Source: Linum tenue (Eukaryota; Streptophyta; Magnoliopsida; Malpighiales; Linaceae). From it: 64,000 nucleotides of DNA. The notes below the pieces were generated by a model that did not search any database, had not been told where the DNA came from, and saw only the letters and a program-made list of their open reading frames with translations. A program made the translations under genes and the position numbers. Where the stretch lies: positions 56,755,703 through 56,819,702 of the forward strand of contig CAMGYJ010000002.1 in the NCBI GenBank assembly GCA_946122785.1. Direction: 5' to 3'. Each line of letters opens with the position of its first letter. The stretch's first letter is position 1. Shown in pieces: positions 34,440 through 47,633 of this stretch.

Positions 34440-36622
34440 TTCATTATCCTTAGTTCACTTATTTGTTAATATTTATTCAAAATAAAATTTATGGTTAAAA
34501 AATTGCTATTAAAATTATAAAATGTTTCAAAGCTTCCCTTTATACTTCGCTTTTGTACTTCCGCTTTTACTAATTATTTCCCTTTTACATAGAAAATATA
34601 TTTTGATCCTTTCGTGGTCATCGATAAAAAAGAAGATGGATGTTGGATACATTTGTCTCGCCTAGGCGCGCAATCCTTGCAAGCTTATATTTGTGGTCGA
34701 CCTCAATGCCGTTGAAATCGCGTTTTAAAATTTAAAACTTACGATTTTACGCTTTTAAGTTATCAAAATGTTTTCGTTTCCATATAAAAACTTAAGTGTA
34801 TAAAATCGGACTAAATTGCGTTTTAAAGCTTAAAAGCTTACGCTTTTACGCTTCTAGTTCACGAAACCGCTTTACGTTTTTACGCTTTTAGTTCACTAAA
34901 TGAGTATTCTTTTCGTGAAATTAATTATAAAAAGTATATTTTAAAAGTAAATAACCAACAAAATGATAAATTTGAGATTAAAAGATACATACCAGGTACT
35001 TTGATGCATTCTCAACTTCAGTGCATTCATATTTTACATAGTATATGTCCTACTAAATAGATTTTTAGTTATTTTTCAGTATGCGTAAAAAACTTACACT
35101 TTTACACTTTGATTCTACACTTTACGATTTTACCCTTTTTCCGTTTCTAGGTAGAATCGCGCTTTTGACTGCATTGGTCGGCCTTAGTTGCACAATTCAG
35201 GGTTATGCACCAGAGTTCGGACCAACACAAAAATACCCAGATACTTCCCCGGGCGGCCGACCTGTGTGATGAGTCACTCTTCGCCTTTGGTTAAGCATCA
35301 AAGACCTAACCAATAACCTCCAAGAATGAAACATTAAACCAATAATTCAGGACAAATGGCAGCTGCGACGCCCGCCCGCCACCCCTAATTGCATCTTTCC
35401 TTCCTTTTCAATCAAACGTAGGAATCTCAACCCCATGTATAAAGTATAAACCATCAACACACGAAAAATAAAAATAAAAATGTGAGAACAATAAAATTTC
35501 AATCTTTGTGTATAATATATTTATTAGTCTTTCATTTGTTGTCGGCAAAGTGAGTTAGTGCCACGTTGGTTCTTTCTCAAGCACAAGAGACTCCTGGTCC
35601 CACCACCACCACCACCACCACTTTCTCTATTGATCTTCTTCTTCTTCTTCTTCAGGCCACTGTTATTGCTCAATGTAACAACAAAAGACCACAAGGAGCC
35701 AAGAAGAAAAAGAAATAAGTGCCACCTCTAACTTAGTCACTTGGAAGCTTTACTGCCTGAAAAGCTTCATATCACCCACCACTGGATTTGTTGCCTGAGG
35801 AACTTCGTCGACATACATGCTAGCTGGACTGGCCACCACTGATCTAAACTGTATAATTATTCAACCAAATATATACACCTGTTCCCATTACTGAAACTTC
35901 GAGAACCAATATTTCCTTTCACTTTCCCCCTTCCACAATATGAAGATGGTACATGCCACAAAGAGCTTGTCTGGTGTCTACCCTAAAACCACACAGCTTA
36001 GAGCAAGTTTCATTGTCTAAACTCACACGCTGGACAAACAAGAAAGGACAGGAAAATAGTGATTCTTTCCGCTAATAACACAATCCAACACTTAGTCACC
36101 AATAATAACCCAAGATAGATATCATGGTATTGGATTTACATATATAAATAAAATGTTCCCTTCAAATTCCTTGCTTCTCTCATTTTTGTGGTGCAGCAAT
36201 CCAAATACCACTGCAACGCGAACCACATTACAACAGAAGCACTCTTTTTCTTTCACCTCCTTTGGACAAAAGCATGGGGGGGCCAAAGGAGTTTCTTTTT
36301 TTTTTCTCCTTCTGATCTTACAATCGTAATAATAGTTAAGATACCATCCTACCTAGCAGGCTATACAGGATCCGATTAAAAAAAAAACACAATCCAAATT
36401 GCCTGCTTCATCAACTCTTCTTCCTCCATCGGTGACTGAGATATACATACTTGCGTACTAAGGCCTGTAACTATTACAAGGAGCAACATACAATTCACAC
36501 ATTACACGATATGAACTTAGATGTAGAAAGATACCATCATATAGAAAACACACAAAAGAAACTGTACAGAAGGGTGAGGAAGGGTCAAAAGCTTCATCCC
36601 CCTTGATTGCCTTGCATCATCA
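34440..36622. other. spacer downstream of the ACHT gene
   Basis: 34700-35150 is filled with variants of TTTTACGCTTTTAG and GCGTTTTAAAG on the plus strand, a degenerate repeat. Short (CCA)n and (CTT)n tracts occur at 35603-35655. The last 100-200 bases are likely 3' UTR of the minus-strand thioredoxin gene. No further gene recognised. Confidence 0.45.
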
Positions 36623-38150
36623 TCATCTCCCTGATGGCACCAGAGTTTTCTCCTCCGACTCTTTGGGAGATCGGGCGATTGCTATAGGAACCAGGTGAGG
36701 CGAACTTGGCCGACTCGAGGGAGATGAAGGTGAAATAACAGGAACTTCCTTTTCCTGTTCAAGGGGAACAGGCTTTGTATAAACCTTCTTCGGTGTGTAT
36801 GTGAAGCTGAGATCTCTATTAGCAGCTAGAGCAACCAACTCTTTTTCCTCCAACCCTTTCACTGGACCGAGGCTGCACCTGTCAGGATTGTGCTTTGCCA
36901 ATGCATCTCTGAATTTCTTGATCTGCAAGGGAACCAGACATTCAGGACTACTGTCTAGGATGATAAGCACAAAAGCCAATTCCCAGAGGAGTTTAAACAC
37001 TGGTGATTCCTACAAGACAAAGAAATGGGAAACAAAACTAACCGTGGCATTGGTGCAGCTAAAGCTGCATAGCCGACCCTGAGCTCCACGGTAGAAGCGG
37101 AAGAAAGGCAGAACATGGACGTTGAGACTATAACACATAGATTTATGATCCTCGTAATTCACATGAAGAAACTGTACATCTGGGTTCATCTCTGCTATTT
37201 GACAAATCTGCAAAACACCATCCCAGATTTCCATCCCTTAGTTCTAAAACAACACCAACTAATTTATATTCCTCCACCAAAGTTAAAATACACAACACCC
37301 CACAGCAAGAAAAACTGTCTACAAGATGCATGTGTTACTTACTACCTTGGGATGGAGAGCCTTGCAGCCACCACAGCCAGGGGAGAAGAAATCAACAACA
37401 ACGAGTTTGTCTCCAGCATTCATGAGAGAGTCTACAAGGTCTTGAGCCGAAGTGATCTCCTTCATATTGGATTGCAACCCCTTCTCCCACCATCTTTGCA
37501 TGTTCCCAATTCGACCAGTCTGCCATTTTCCCACAAAGATAGAGGAGACAAAAGAAACTAATAAGCCAACTGCCAAACAATCCTTTCAAATAAGAGGAAA
37601 CATTTAACCCTGCAATTATCAAGAAAACCCCACAAATGATCTGTGTCAGATTTTTAACTTTCAATTCTTGCTCATGAAACCAGCTTCTAATTAATTGGGG
37701 TTCCTACTTCTCCCCCTCCCCAAAATTAATTCTTGAGATGCGGTTGTAAGTAAATAATCTAGTAATTAAATTACCAATACCTAATCAGCAGAAGGGGGGA
37801 AAAACTAAGTAAAAAAGAGAGCTTTGACCAATCCTTACCTGAGCCCTAATCGAAGCTCGACGAAGCTGTCCCCTTCTGGCGCCTCTGGCTTCGTTCCCGT
37901 GGGCAAAGAGCTTCTTCCCATGAAACCCACTGCTAACAACACCACCACACTGCGCTGCCTGTGATCTAAAGGCATGAGTTTTCTCTTTCAAAGGAAAGCC
38001 ATTAACCCTGCTCCGACTCTTCCCAACGACACAGATCCGGCCGTAGCGGTGGCTGTCATAACTGTTTGTCGACGAAGAGGAAAAATTTGCAGAACAGGAA
38101 GGAGGCCAGGACGAAGCGATCAGATGCGACTTGCTCAAAACATCCGCCAT
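36623..38150 (-). CDS. ACHT4: atypical Cys-His-rich thioredoxin, chloroplast (ACHT4 / thioredoxin-like 1 type)
   Basis: Four exons, 37839-38150, 37346-37519, 37043-37207 and 36623-36922, joined by GT-AG introns that are all phase 0, encode 316 residues. The Ser/Arg-rich N-terminus (about 1-80) looks like a plastid transit peptide. The thioredoxin domain has VVDFFSPGCGGCKALHPK with active-site Cys153-Gly-Gly-Cys156 and the cis-proline at VHVLPFF (about 196). The long C-terminal tail ends EEKTLVPSGR. The atypical CGGC site and Cys-His pattern define the ACHT group, which in Arabidopsis relays oxidising equivalents from 2-Cys peroxiredoxin; ACHT4 targets ADP-glucose pyrophosphorylase. The symbol marks the ACHT3/4/5 subgroup and assignment within it is inferred. 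The gene looks intact. Confidence 0.94.
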
Positions 38151-39999
38151 AACTATTCTCTTTGCGACCCCACAAGAAAGAAAACAGAGGATGACCCAAT
38201 GTTTGAGCCTTTTTTAACAAAGGATTCAAAAAAATCTTCCACAATAAGCAAAGCGAGCGATGAGAACAGAGAAGCAAGCGCGGAGTGGGATTTGCTTGTC
38301 TTGACAAAAAAGGAGATCGATTGATTGCGCCCCCCTTTTTACTTCAGCTCTCGAGGAATTGAATATAATTTTGGATTTTTTTTTCTTCAAATTTTCAATT
38401 TCTAAACTTCACACACAGACCAGAAGAAAAGAAAAGTGGTGAACTTTTTTTTTTTGGTTTTGTTTGGCGTTTGGCCCCCCCTCGCCTTTCTGCTTGGCGC
38501 TTCTGTGCAGAGAAGAAAAAGAGGGGAAAGGTCTTTGTGGGCCATCAGATTAGGATGAGGGACGTGGCCGAGCAGAGGAAATCGGACGGCTTTGAAAAAA
38601 CTTTTTATCTTTTTAACGGAAAAACGGAAACAGCGGGGGTATTTGGATAATGTTCAGTAATTTCCTTGTTCCCTTTTAGCTGGTTTTTATGGTTCGCTGG
38701 TTAGTCACGTGGTGGCGGAGGAAGCGGCGAGACGTGTCCAGCGTTTCGACCCGGTTTTATCTATGGTGCTTAGGATATTGTTGTGGATAATAATAAAACA
38801 AAATATGGGGAAGAGGGTTTGGTTCGTCGAAAAGAAAAAATTTCGAACAAAAAACAAATTGCTATAAAAAATTACTTTTAAAATTTGTAAAAGATAGTTT
38901 TAAAAAGTGATTTGGGTTGGTTGGTGGAAGCTGAAAATTCCTTATTTGATTCCCAACATATAGACCAATAGTGATTGATGATTAGTAGTTAACCTCATAC
39001 TAACTGATTAAAGGTTAATTAATCACCCAAAATAGATAAAATGTCAAACACACGACTCCCCCTTCCCTCGACTGCTCGCACTCATTGGTTACGCCCTATA
39101 TCCAATCTCCCTCTCCATTGCGCTCATCCCTCTCGACATCGATTATAATCAGTTTCCAAAACCCTAAACCTAGCAGTCGCCCCGCCCCAATGACGACATT
39201 TTCTTCAACGGCTTCCCTTCTGTCAATCTGCCGCACTAGCTCTCTTTCTATACCTCCAGAGCTAAACACCTCGACCATGTCCTTCATCGCATATTCCCTT
39301 TGGTCTACTTGTTGTCTCACCTCATACGATGACAAACAAGATGGGCAACGAGGTTGTGCCACGAACCGTGAACCACTAATTGTGTTAGTAGCGAGGGAGA
39401 GAAAGGAAGCAAAAGGATGGTCGACGAATGATGGTCTACCTCCAAAGCTAGACATTTCTACCATGTATTTCCTCTTACATTCTCTCTACCTCTTGTGATG
39501 GTGGTTCTCACATTGTGTTATATTTAGAGACCAGTGTTTGGAGTTTACTTTTGATTTTTGTGTGTTTGTGAATTTGGAGAGAGAGGATGATGATATTTGT
39601 GAAAATGTAAACTTGTAGTATTATTTATTCTTTATCTGCAATTTCAGTTTAATGTGTCATAACTTTGAAGGATTATGCATTTATGATTGATGAAAGATTT
39701 GAACCATTTATGATATTTCCTCTATTTTGTTGGTGGGTAGGCATTTAACCAATAAAATAACCGCTAACTGCATTATCTATTTATTTTTAATCGGAAAGTC
39801 TTGAAAAGTCGCTTAATTGTAGTGTTTTCTAGGCAGCGGATAGTCGTTAACCAACCCGACTATCATCCTAGTTGGGCAGGTGGAATTCTCTTACTTTTTT
39901 ATTTCCTCTATTTTTGGTAGCTAGGAACCAAAAAAAGTTCGAGGACTCACCTATTTCCAAAAAAAAAAAATAATAAGGATAAAACACGTGACTAAGAGG
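38151..39999. other. ACHT upstream region and spacer
   Basis: Contains the promoter and leader of the minus-strand ACHT gene (first few hundred bases, with pyrimidine/purine tracts). Open frames on both strands at 39085-39498 overlap each other and carry no known motif. Confidence 0.4.
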
Positions 40000-41918
40000 A
40001 TAATTGTAACATCCTAGCCTGACTAAGCACTAAATTTATCAAAATACCTTTGATAATAAATGAACTTTAAATGCTTGAAGGAAGTGAAAGCGTAAAATGA
40101 AACTAAAACGTGAAAATTGAAAAGGTCAATGTAACTTAAGACATTTTACTTAATAAAAATCATACGTAAAACCACATCAAGTTTCAATTTTCAACAATTA
40201 CTTTACAAAAACCCTTAAGCGAAAGAACTTGAAACAAGCAAGTCCATAAATGGCATCCTAGATTGTCAATTGATGAAAACTTTAATTTATAGTGTTTATC
40301 ACTCTCACTCTTGTATTTCTTATCAAAATCATAACTATTTGATCAATGAGCCTTTAATTGACCTAGGATGTGTTTGTGTACTCTTTTATGCCTTCTTGGT
40401 ATATTTTTTTTGCTTTCAAGGTACAAAGCTACTATCACCAAAAAAAAGGTACAAAGCTACTAAGGACACTTGGATCAAGTATTGAAGAACTTTGGAGGAC
40501 CAAAGGAGCTATAAAGAGAAGAAAAGGGAGCTTTAATGATAAAGACAAGTTCCAATGATAGAGAAGTCTACTAGAAACCACTATGTAAGCGCAAGACAAG
40601 CCCAATAGAAGAAAACTCAGACTAAGCCGAAGAAGAAAACAGTGGCAGCCCAACATCTGGTCCAACCGCTGCTGGAGGAGACTTGGTCAAGACGCGTCAA
40701 ATGATGAGAAGAATTTTCCATAGGCTAAGGAGCCCAGCCCACGAAGAAAAATAACGACAGGTCCAACCGCCGCTCATGCTCTAAGCTTCTAGAAGCCTTC
40801 TTCAAGAAGTTACTTAGTCCACAAGGAGTACAAAACCCATGCAACTTCTCGGTAAATCCTGCACGGCCACAAAGGCCACCATGCACGGCCGTGCACTTTC
40901 CCGTCCTGGCCGTGCAACTTGTCAATTTGAGGGCTCCAAGTACGTGTTTCTTGCAATCACCTGCTCAATATGCTTTGAATTTATAGTATCATGCAACCTA
41001 GGGAGGTAGTTGTAGCACTACGGAGGATGCTGAAGTATAAGATATGTCCTATATTTCTCTTTGCTATGCCGGTTAATTGTGTGAACTAGTGGCTTTAGGA
41101 CATTTGATTCATGTGGTATCGATGACTCCTCTTGTATTGTGGTGTGGACTCGTGTTTTGTAAAAGGGTGCTCAGGTGAGTGTAATTAGAATCATTTGGTC
41201 CTCCATGTCGGAAAATTTGAAACATGGGGTAAGCCCAATGTGTGTGGCATCGTTCATTGCAGAGAATCAGGTTTTGGAAGAGATTCTAGTGATCCTTAGT
41301 GGAGTAGGCCTACAAGGTGAAGCTAAACCGTCTCTTGTACAAGTAAAATTTCCACACGTCGAACGGTTTGCCTAGTCAAGGATGTGTTTTTAAGGGCATG
41401 GATAGAGCTTCCGACCCCCTTAATTTCATTGACCCTTCAGACAAGTTGAGGATAAGGAGTTAAAAGAAGTACTCTGGCGAGCGATAGATGTACAAAAATT
41501 GCTTCTGCCCAACCAATAAGGGTCTACCGCGCATGAAAAGTGCAATTTGGAATCCCGGCAAAGTGTGAAAAAAATAAGGAAAAAAAAGGAAACCATAAGG
41601 AAAAGTGGTTCCAACGAATGAAGTGGGGAAAACACCCGATACGAAGAGTCCTTGGTTGTTGTGTTGTGTGAGTCTCTTTGTCCATTAATTTTCTATCCTA
41701 GGTCCACTACTTCGCATGATCCTGCCTTGAGTCTAGTACTCGCATTGAGAGAAATATGGCTTGTCTTAGAAAACTGGTTGACCTCGTGAGTTGCTAAATG
41801 ACTTAGGAAGTCCTCTACTAACGATCGGGTTTGCATGTTGCTGTAAAGGTCTGGAGATTTGCATTGGTTTGAGTCAGGTTTGCTTGGGGACAAGCAAACG
41901 GTTAAGTGTGTGAGAATT
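40000..41918. other. probable Gypsy-derived non-coding DNA
   Basis: GCACGGCCGTGCA-like palindromes (40855-40920) and the phrase CTTGGGGACAAGCAAA (41884-41899) are typical of non-coding 3' regions of plant Ty3/Gypsy (Tat-like) elements. A TGTAACATCCTAGCC start near 40008 could be an LTR edge. No coding domain recognised. Confidence 0.4.
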
Positions 41919-43262
41919 TGATAACTCGATATTTACATATGTTTTGCCCACCATGCTTACACTATTTGAGGCTAAATTCTCGTGTTGTAAGCCGATTTCA
42001 CGCTAGGTTGTTCTGGTTTGTGACATTTCAGGTCCTATTACGTGAATAAAGGTTTGTGAACGAGTTCGAGGACGATTGGACGAAGTTAGGATGTTTGCCG
42101 AGAAGCTGAGGAATTCGTACGACCTGTATGTGTTTCTACACGGCCGTGCGTTGTGGCCGTGCAACTGATATCAAGCAGTCATGGGCCGCACTAGCCATGA
42201 GAGGGCGCTCACACCCCGTGCGGGATTTCCAGAACTTCTGCACCGGCTGGGCTCAATTCTACACGGTCTTGTGATGGACGTGTGATTCCCTTTACCAATA
42301 AGTGGAACACGAAATTTTGTAGTTACACAGGCAGACACGGAATTCTGTACGATCGTGTGTTGGCCTTGAAATCGAGCAGAGCTAGGTTTTAACCCAATTT
42401 CGGGTCTTTGGAAGAGGATTCGACTTTTTGGAGCAAAAACAGAGTTCTAGAGAGAGAAAGGACGAAGAACAACTCCTACGAGCTATTTGGAGTGGATTTC
42501 TCACCATTGAAGCCAAATTGCGTCTCTAGGAGTGAAGATTGACATCCCAGAGCAGATTATTCCCATCTTTATGAGTATGATTGCATTTATTTATGTTCCC
42601 CTCTCTCTTTATGGAGTAAACCTTTCTCTCACTTGTGTATGAAGAACCTTAGTTCTATGTGTTAGGAATCTTGATTGTAATGACTTTTGGGATGTCATTC
42701 TTGATGATTTTAATCATTGAGGCATGTTTATTGAGTCAATTTAATCCTGATCAAGTTCTCTTGACTTCTGCTTTAACTTGTGATAGATAGAATCTTATTA
42801 GGTTATAAGAGCTTCTTCAATTGATAATAGTGAATTGATTCTACGAGAGTCAATCAATTCACTGCTTTGTACTGGAATTTGTTCCAAGTAGAGGGGATCT
42901 GTGTGAATTGCCTTAGCCGTCTATCCTGGTGAAGGCTAGTCGCCTGTCGGGTATTCTGTCTAAGAGGGCTTGGTTAGCTTAAGAGATTCCAAGTTATTTT
43001 CGGATCTTCCACAATCTAATCAACAGTAAAAAAAAATCAAAAAGAATTACAACTTGAACCTAACTGGGGAGCTAGGGCGACTCATTCCCGAGCGACTCTT
43101 CTCTTGCTTTAGAGAACCGAACAACTTACTGCTTTCTTTCTACTTTAGTTTAAATTCACCTACAGTCAATCTTTCCCGCTAGATAATAGATAATCATGGA
43201 GTAGGCAGTACATCTAGGCCCAGGGTTGCCTTTTATTACTTTTCCCACTATATAGCATTTCC
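41919..43262 (+). repeat. putative Gypsy (Tat-like) LTR, right end uncertain
   Basis: Starts TGATAACTCGATATTTACAT just downstream of the GGGGACAAGC phrase that usually precedes such LTRs. It contains further ACACGGCCGTGC motifs (42138-42175). I found no second copy, TSD or primer site, so the right limit is a guess. Confidence 0.45.
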
Positions 43263-43271
43263 ATTCTACGA

Positions 43272-43753
43272 TTACACCTGGTCGTAGTTTGGTGTTGTGT
43301 CGTAGCGAGTCAGTTTGTCCTGGGACTCATATGAGTCATTATCAACACATACACTCAGGGATTCAAGTAATACCTGAATTTCTGGTGTTTCTTTTTCCAT
43401 AAGTCTCAAATTTTCTTGGTCAATGAGCGCCATATATCTCATGTGCTCTTTTTTCGACTCAGAGTAATCTGAATTATCTTCGCTACAACTCCAAGTCGCA
43501 GCCATTGCCCTTTCTCTATTTAGTTTTATGTCAGGATAATCTACTATGCAATGTCCTTGTCTGCAACACTTAAAACATGCAAAAAAGAACCTTTCTTGAC
43601 ATTCACAACCCCTTTATCCGATTCATTCCTTCCAATATTCATATGAGAGTTGTCTATTTTTCTATTATATTTCTTGTCGTTTTTCGATATGTTAGGATAA
43701 GTTTTTTGGTTTCTTTTGAATCTTAGATAATCTAATTGTTTGGTTAGGAGCAC
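43272..43753 (-). pseudogene. Copia gag remnant with zinc knuckle
   Basis: The minus strand reads CFKCCRQGHCIVDYPD, then NRERAMAATWSCSEDNSD. This is the zinc knuckle and following AMxATWSD-type region of Sirevirus-like Copia gag. Upstream codons are split by frameshifts. No LTRs are visible nearby. Confidence 0.75.
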
Positions 43754-44758
43754 AATCCGCCCTTCTATATGTTCTTCACTATATAAAATATGACATTATA
43801 GAGCTAAATCATTCTTCTTCAGAGGTTGCTTATTATCCTCAATCCTAAAGACATATTTGTGAGCTGTAAATGAACCTACTAGTACTAGCTCACTTAATTC
43901 AACTTTAATTAGATACTTTGATTCTTCAATATCAATTACCTTAGGCCTCCATCTAACTCCAAGTTGAGTTCCTGTGGGTGGAACTAAAACCATTAACCAG
44001 AATATAGCAATATACTCTTTCTCTCTTCCTCAGAAGCGGTCACGCGAAAGAGAGAAACTACACTAGCTCACAATCAGTCAAGCAATACAAAGAATGATCA
44101 CCTATCACTTCTTACACCTATTACTAATAACAAAGTATTTGATCTTGCTTCGTGTAAGATTACTTTGCCACCTTCCGTAAGTATGTCTCGATGCTTCCTC
44201 CTATTTATGTAGCCTTTAAAGGTAACGACCTCCTCTTGATCTTCCTTTGATTCGATGATCTTCCCTACAATCACAGATTTCCAACAATGACTAGTAATCG
44301 AGATTGGTGGGATCCTTTTCTGTATTTGGACGCAGAAAGGGAAACCCCTTTTTTTCTCAACAAGTAGTTCATTAGTTGTGTAGGTTGACGAACCATAAAG
44401 GTTTCTTAGATAATGTAATAGTAGATTATATATATATATTGATTGATTGATTGATTTTTGAGTATTCACGTTTCTATGTTTATTGCATATTATGTATTTG
44501 CTAATTATATTGGGTAGATAATAAGGAAGTCCTTATGATTTTGTGCATCAAATGCAATAAACGTCTGAGAGCAAGCTATGACAGGTAACATAACATATAT
44601 GATTAGTTAGCTCACCCACGTGTCTCTCTAATCATATCCAAAGGAGGAATCCACGACAGATGGTACAATATAGAAGCATATTGAGTGGGGAAATCCATGT
44701 CGATCCTCACAAATACATGTCGTTTATCGTTCTAGAGCGAGTCTAAGGAAACTGTCTC
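43754..44758. other. no recognised gene; possible decayed coding DNA
   Basis: Minus-strand open frames at 43796-43993 and 44098-44469 have no known motif. A short (TA)n and (GATT)n tract lies at 44430-44455. Confidence 0.35.
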
Positions 44759-44856
44759 CAACGAGGCTCAAGAGTCGAGAGAGGCTGCTCGAGGTCGATG
44801 GAGGCATTTCGTAGCAAAGACGCGATGAGGGCATCGCGAGAATAGGTGGGGGAGGA
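44759..44856 (+). repeat. fragment of element A 3' internal end
   Basis: From CCAACGAGGCTCAAGAGT to the polypurine tract GGTGGGGGAGGA this matches 58979-59077, the end of element A's interior. Here it precedes A's 5' LTR, where host DNA would be expected. Confidence 0.9.
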
Positions 44857-45277
44857 TGTCACGCGTGGCGGGCGACATGGCGAATGATGTGGCGGATCAT
44901 GACCAAGTCAAGCACGTGTGGCATTAAGGAAGACCTAGTAGCATAGGATGGTCCTAAATGGTGCACATAAAGAGCCACATTATGAGGTGGTATAATGGTG
45001 TGCATTATGGGGGAAACTTAATAGGGTGTAGTAATGGGGAGGGACCATTATGAGGGGCATTGATGCCTTGTATGAGGAGAGGCCTATATAAGGAGCCATC
45101 TCCCTCACTTGTAAATCATCCATCATTTTTGTGAGCAATACAACTATAGAGTTTCTCCCATCTTCTTGTGTCTTGTTCTTGTGAGTTGAGTGAGTTTGAG
45201 AGCTTGTGAGAAGGCTGCCTAGCATCTCTAACGGAATTGAGAGCTAGGGCCGCACGACCAAAAGTAAGTCCGTGACA
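44857..45277 (+). repeat. element A 5' LTR
   Basis: 421 bp. TATA box CTATATAAGG at 45084-45093. Primer site for initiator Met-tRNA begins at 45280. Confidence 0.93.
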
Positions 45278-45365
45278 GTTGGTATCAGAGCCTGGTTCTG
45301 AAAGAAGAACCGGTGTCCTCACTCCCCAAGAAGGAGGATAAGAAAGAGCGAGAACCTCACCAAAG

Positions 45366-46600
45366 ATGGCTGGATCAGAAGTCCATGACGATGCGGAGAA
45401 GCAACGTGGAAGAGATCCCACTCCGGGCGCAAGGTCAAAAGGTACGTCGAGCACTCGTGATCCTCTCAAGTCTCTAGAGAGGCGAGTCTCGAGGATGGAG
45501 GTGAAGCTTTCCGAAGATGTCACCGTCATGGAGGATTTGGGAGCTAACTTCACCCAAATCCAAGGCGATGTTCAAAGTGTGGCGGCTAGAGTGACGAGTT
45601 TGGAGGTTGGCAATGAAGGGCTTCGAGATGAGTTCATGGCCCTCATCAATGACACCATCTCCACCTCCATGAACGATGCCATTGAGGTAATGAAGGAGGC
45701 GGTTGCTGCTGAGGTGACCGTCTTGAAGGAGGAGGTTGCGGAGCTCAAAAGTGAGGTGAAGCTTGTGAAGAGGGCCATGGCTAACGGACATGCCATCGCA
45801 CAACCTGCCTCAACCATGGAGATTCCAAGACCAAAGAGCTTTCAAGGGTCTAGGAATGCAAGGGAGTTAGAGAACTTCCTATGGAGCTTGGAGCAATACT
45901 TCGAAGCTTCGGGTATTCGAGATGAGAATACCAAGGTAAAAACTGCACCTCTTTACTTGAGTGATGTTTCTATGCTGTGGTGGAGAAGGACCCAAGGCGA
46001 TATCAACAAAGGGACGTGCGTGATGGAGTCATGGGATGACTTCAAGAGGGAGATCAAGAGGCAATTCTACCCAGAGAATGTTGAGTTTGAAGCTCGGTCG
46101 AGACTAAGGAGGCTTGCTCACGAAGGAGAGATTCGAGGGTATGTAAAGGAGTTTTCTGAATTGTTGCTCGAGATCCCCGACTATACTGACAAGGAGGCCA
46201 TGTTCACCTTCCTTGACGGCCTCCAACCATGGGCGAAGTTGGAGCTACAACGGCGAGGCGTGTAAAGTCTTGCTGAGGCAATGGCGATTGCCGAGTCCCT
46301 AGTCGAGTACCATGAGCCTGAGGAACGTGTGGAGTTCGGAGGCAATGGAGGTGGACGCGACTATGACAGAGACACACAAAGGCGTGGTAGACTGGACCAA
46401 GGAGGTAGTCATAAGGTTGAGAAACCACTTACTTGCTTCCTTTGTGATGGTCCGCATCGTGTGAGAGATTTCCCAAGAAAGCACAAGTTGTCGGCAATGA
46501 AGGCCGTACTAGCAGAATGCTTGAGCTCGGAAGAGGAAGCGGAGGCGACTCCAAGAGTGGACCTCATGTCGCGAAGATTGGTTGCATGAAGAGATTGAGC
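45366..46600 (+). pseudogene. element A gag, with coiled coil and zinc knuckle
   Basis: An open frame of 299 codons is stopped by TAA at 46263, where a Gln codon (CAA) would fit (GV*SLAEAM), so a C-to-T change is likely. The N-terminal third is a predicted coiled coil (heptads through SLERRVSRMEVKLSED and AEVTVLKEEVAELKSEVKL). A Retrotrans_gag domain follows with YLSDVSMLWWRR and DFKREIKRQFYPEN. After the stop the frame continues to a zinc knuckle CFLCDGPHRVRDFP, whose last Cys is Phe. A further frameshift precedes KIGCMKRLSAI, where element B enters. Gag would form the virus-like particle. Confidence 0.88.
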
Positions 46601-46605
46601 GCCAT

Positions 46606-47534
46606 TGATATGATCCCAAATTGCCAACGATTTACGTCACAATTACTTGACAAAGAAGCTATTGAAGTTGGGAAGAAGAAGGGCAGAATTTGGCTAAGTC
46701 AAAATCCGTATTCAGGGTACATACTTTGGAGGCATGGTTCTCTCAATTGGCTTGGTGGAAATTCAAGGTTAAGGGTTTGTTTTGTAGATAAAGTTTCCAT
46801 GTTTCCAATGATATGCTTTGTGGATCCATATGATGTCATTAAGGTTGTTTTCCAAGGCCTCAAAGTTGCTACCTCAAAACTGAAAAACTGCCAGAAAATG
46901 GCTAAGGCAGAAAACTGTGTTGAGATACCAACTTTGAAGGCCTATATCTGGAGTTTGGAGCACGATCTCAGGCTGATTTAAGTTGGAGGTGAAATAGGAA
47001 GTTTTCTTCTACAAAGGAAAGGAATTGGTTGAGTTCGGAGCAACCTAGAAGACCATTTTCGAAGGGCTCAAAGATGTTATGAAGCCTGTTTTCCTAGGCA
47101 GACTTGCTTGTGTTTTAAGTCAGTTTCTTGGCCAGCAAGTTACCTTGTTTTACTCGAATTCTTTAGCTTATTCCTGTTCTAATTAGTTTCCTTGTTCATG
47201 CAGGGTTGTATTAGGGTTTATTATCTTTAAATACCTTTCCAATTCACGTTGTAAAGCAGAGTTGAGTTGAATGAAAATTGCTCCTTTGTGAGAATTGTGT
47301 TCTTTGAGAGTTCTCAAGAATCAAATCCTTGAGTTAGTTTTGTGAGGATTCCATTGCTAATTCGAGAACCCTTGTTAATCTTTTCTGTGAGGATTCCAGA
47401 ATCGGTTTACGAGTTTTCTTATCAATCAAGTAATCACCTTGATTGTGGCGAAATTCTACCTTTTCCATCATTATCGTTCGAGAGTGTGTTTGCTGCGTTA
47501 CTTTGATCAAAAGCACCCCCCTGGTGCTTTATCA
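46606..47534 (+). repeat. element B 5' LTR
   Basis: 929 bp, TG...CA. Matches the split 3' LTR except for scattered differences such as ATTGCCAACG against ATTTCCAACC near the start. Confidence 0.93.
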
Positions 47535-47633
47535 AGTGGCATCAGAGCCTTAGGTTCAAGTCAGTGGAGAAGGAGTTTTGGAGGCTGAGTTTCGTACGAA
47601 AGTTAAGCCGCAAAAACAGAGAAGAAAACATAG

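Noticed and set aside
34700..35150. Protein-coding or RNA gene in the TTTTACGC-rich tract
   Set aside because: Highly repetitive and AT-rich, with no stable open frame or recognisable RNA signature.
39085..39498. Overlapping open frames on both strands
   Set aside because: No motif, no codon-level evidence and no clear promoter; likely chance.
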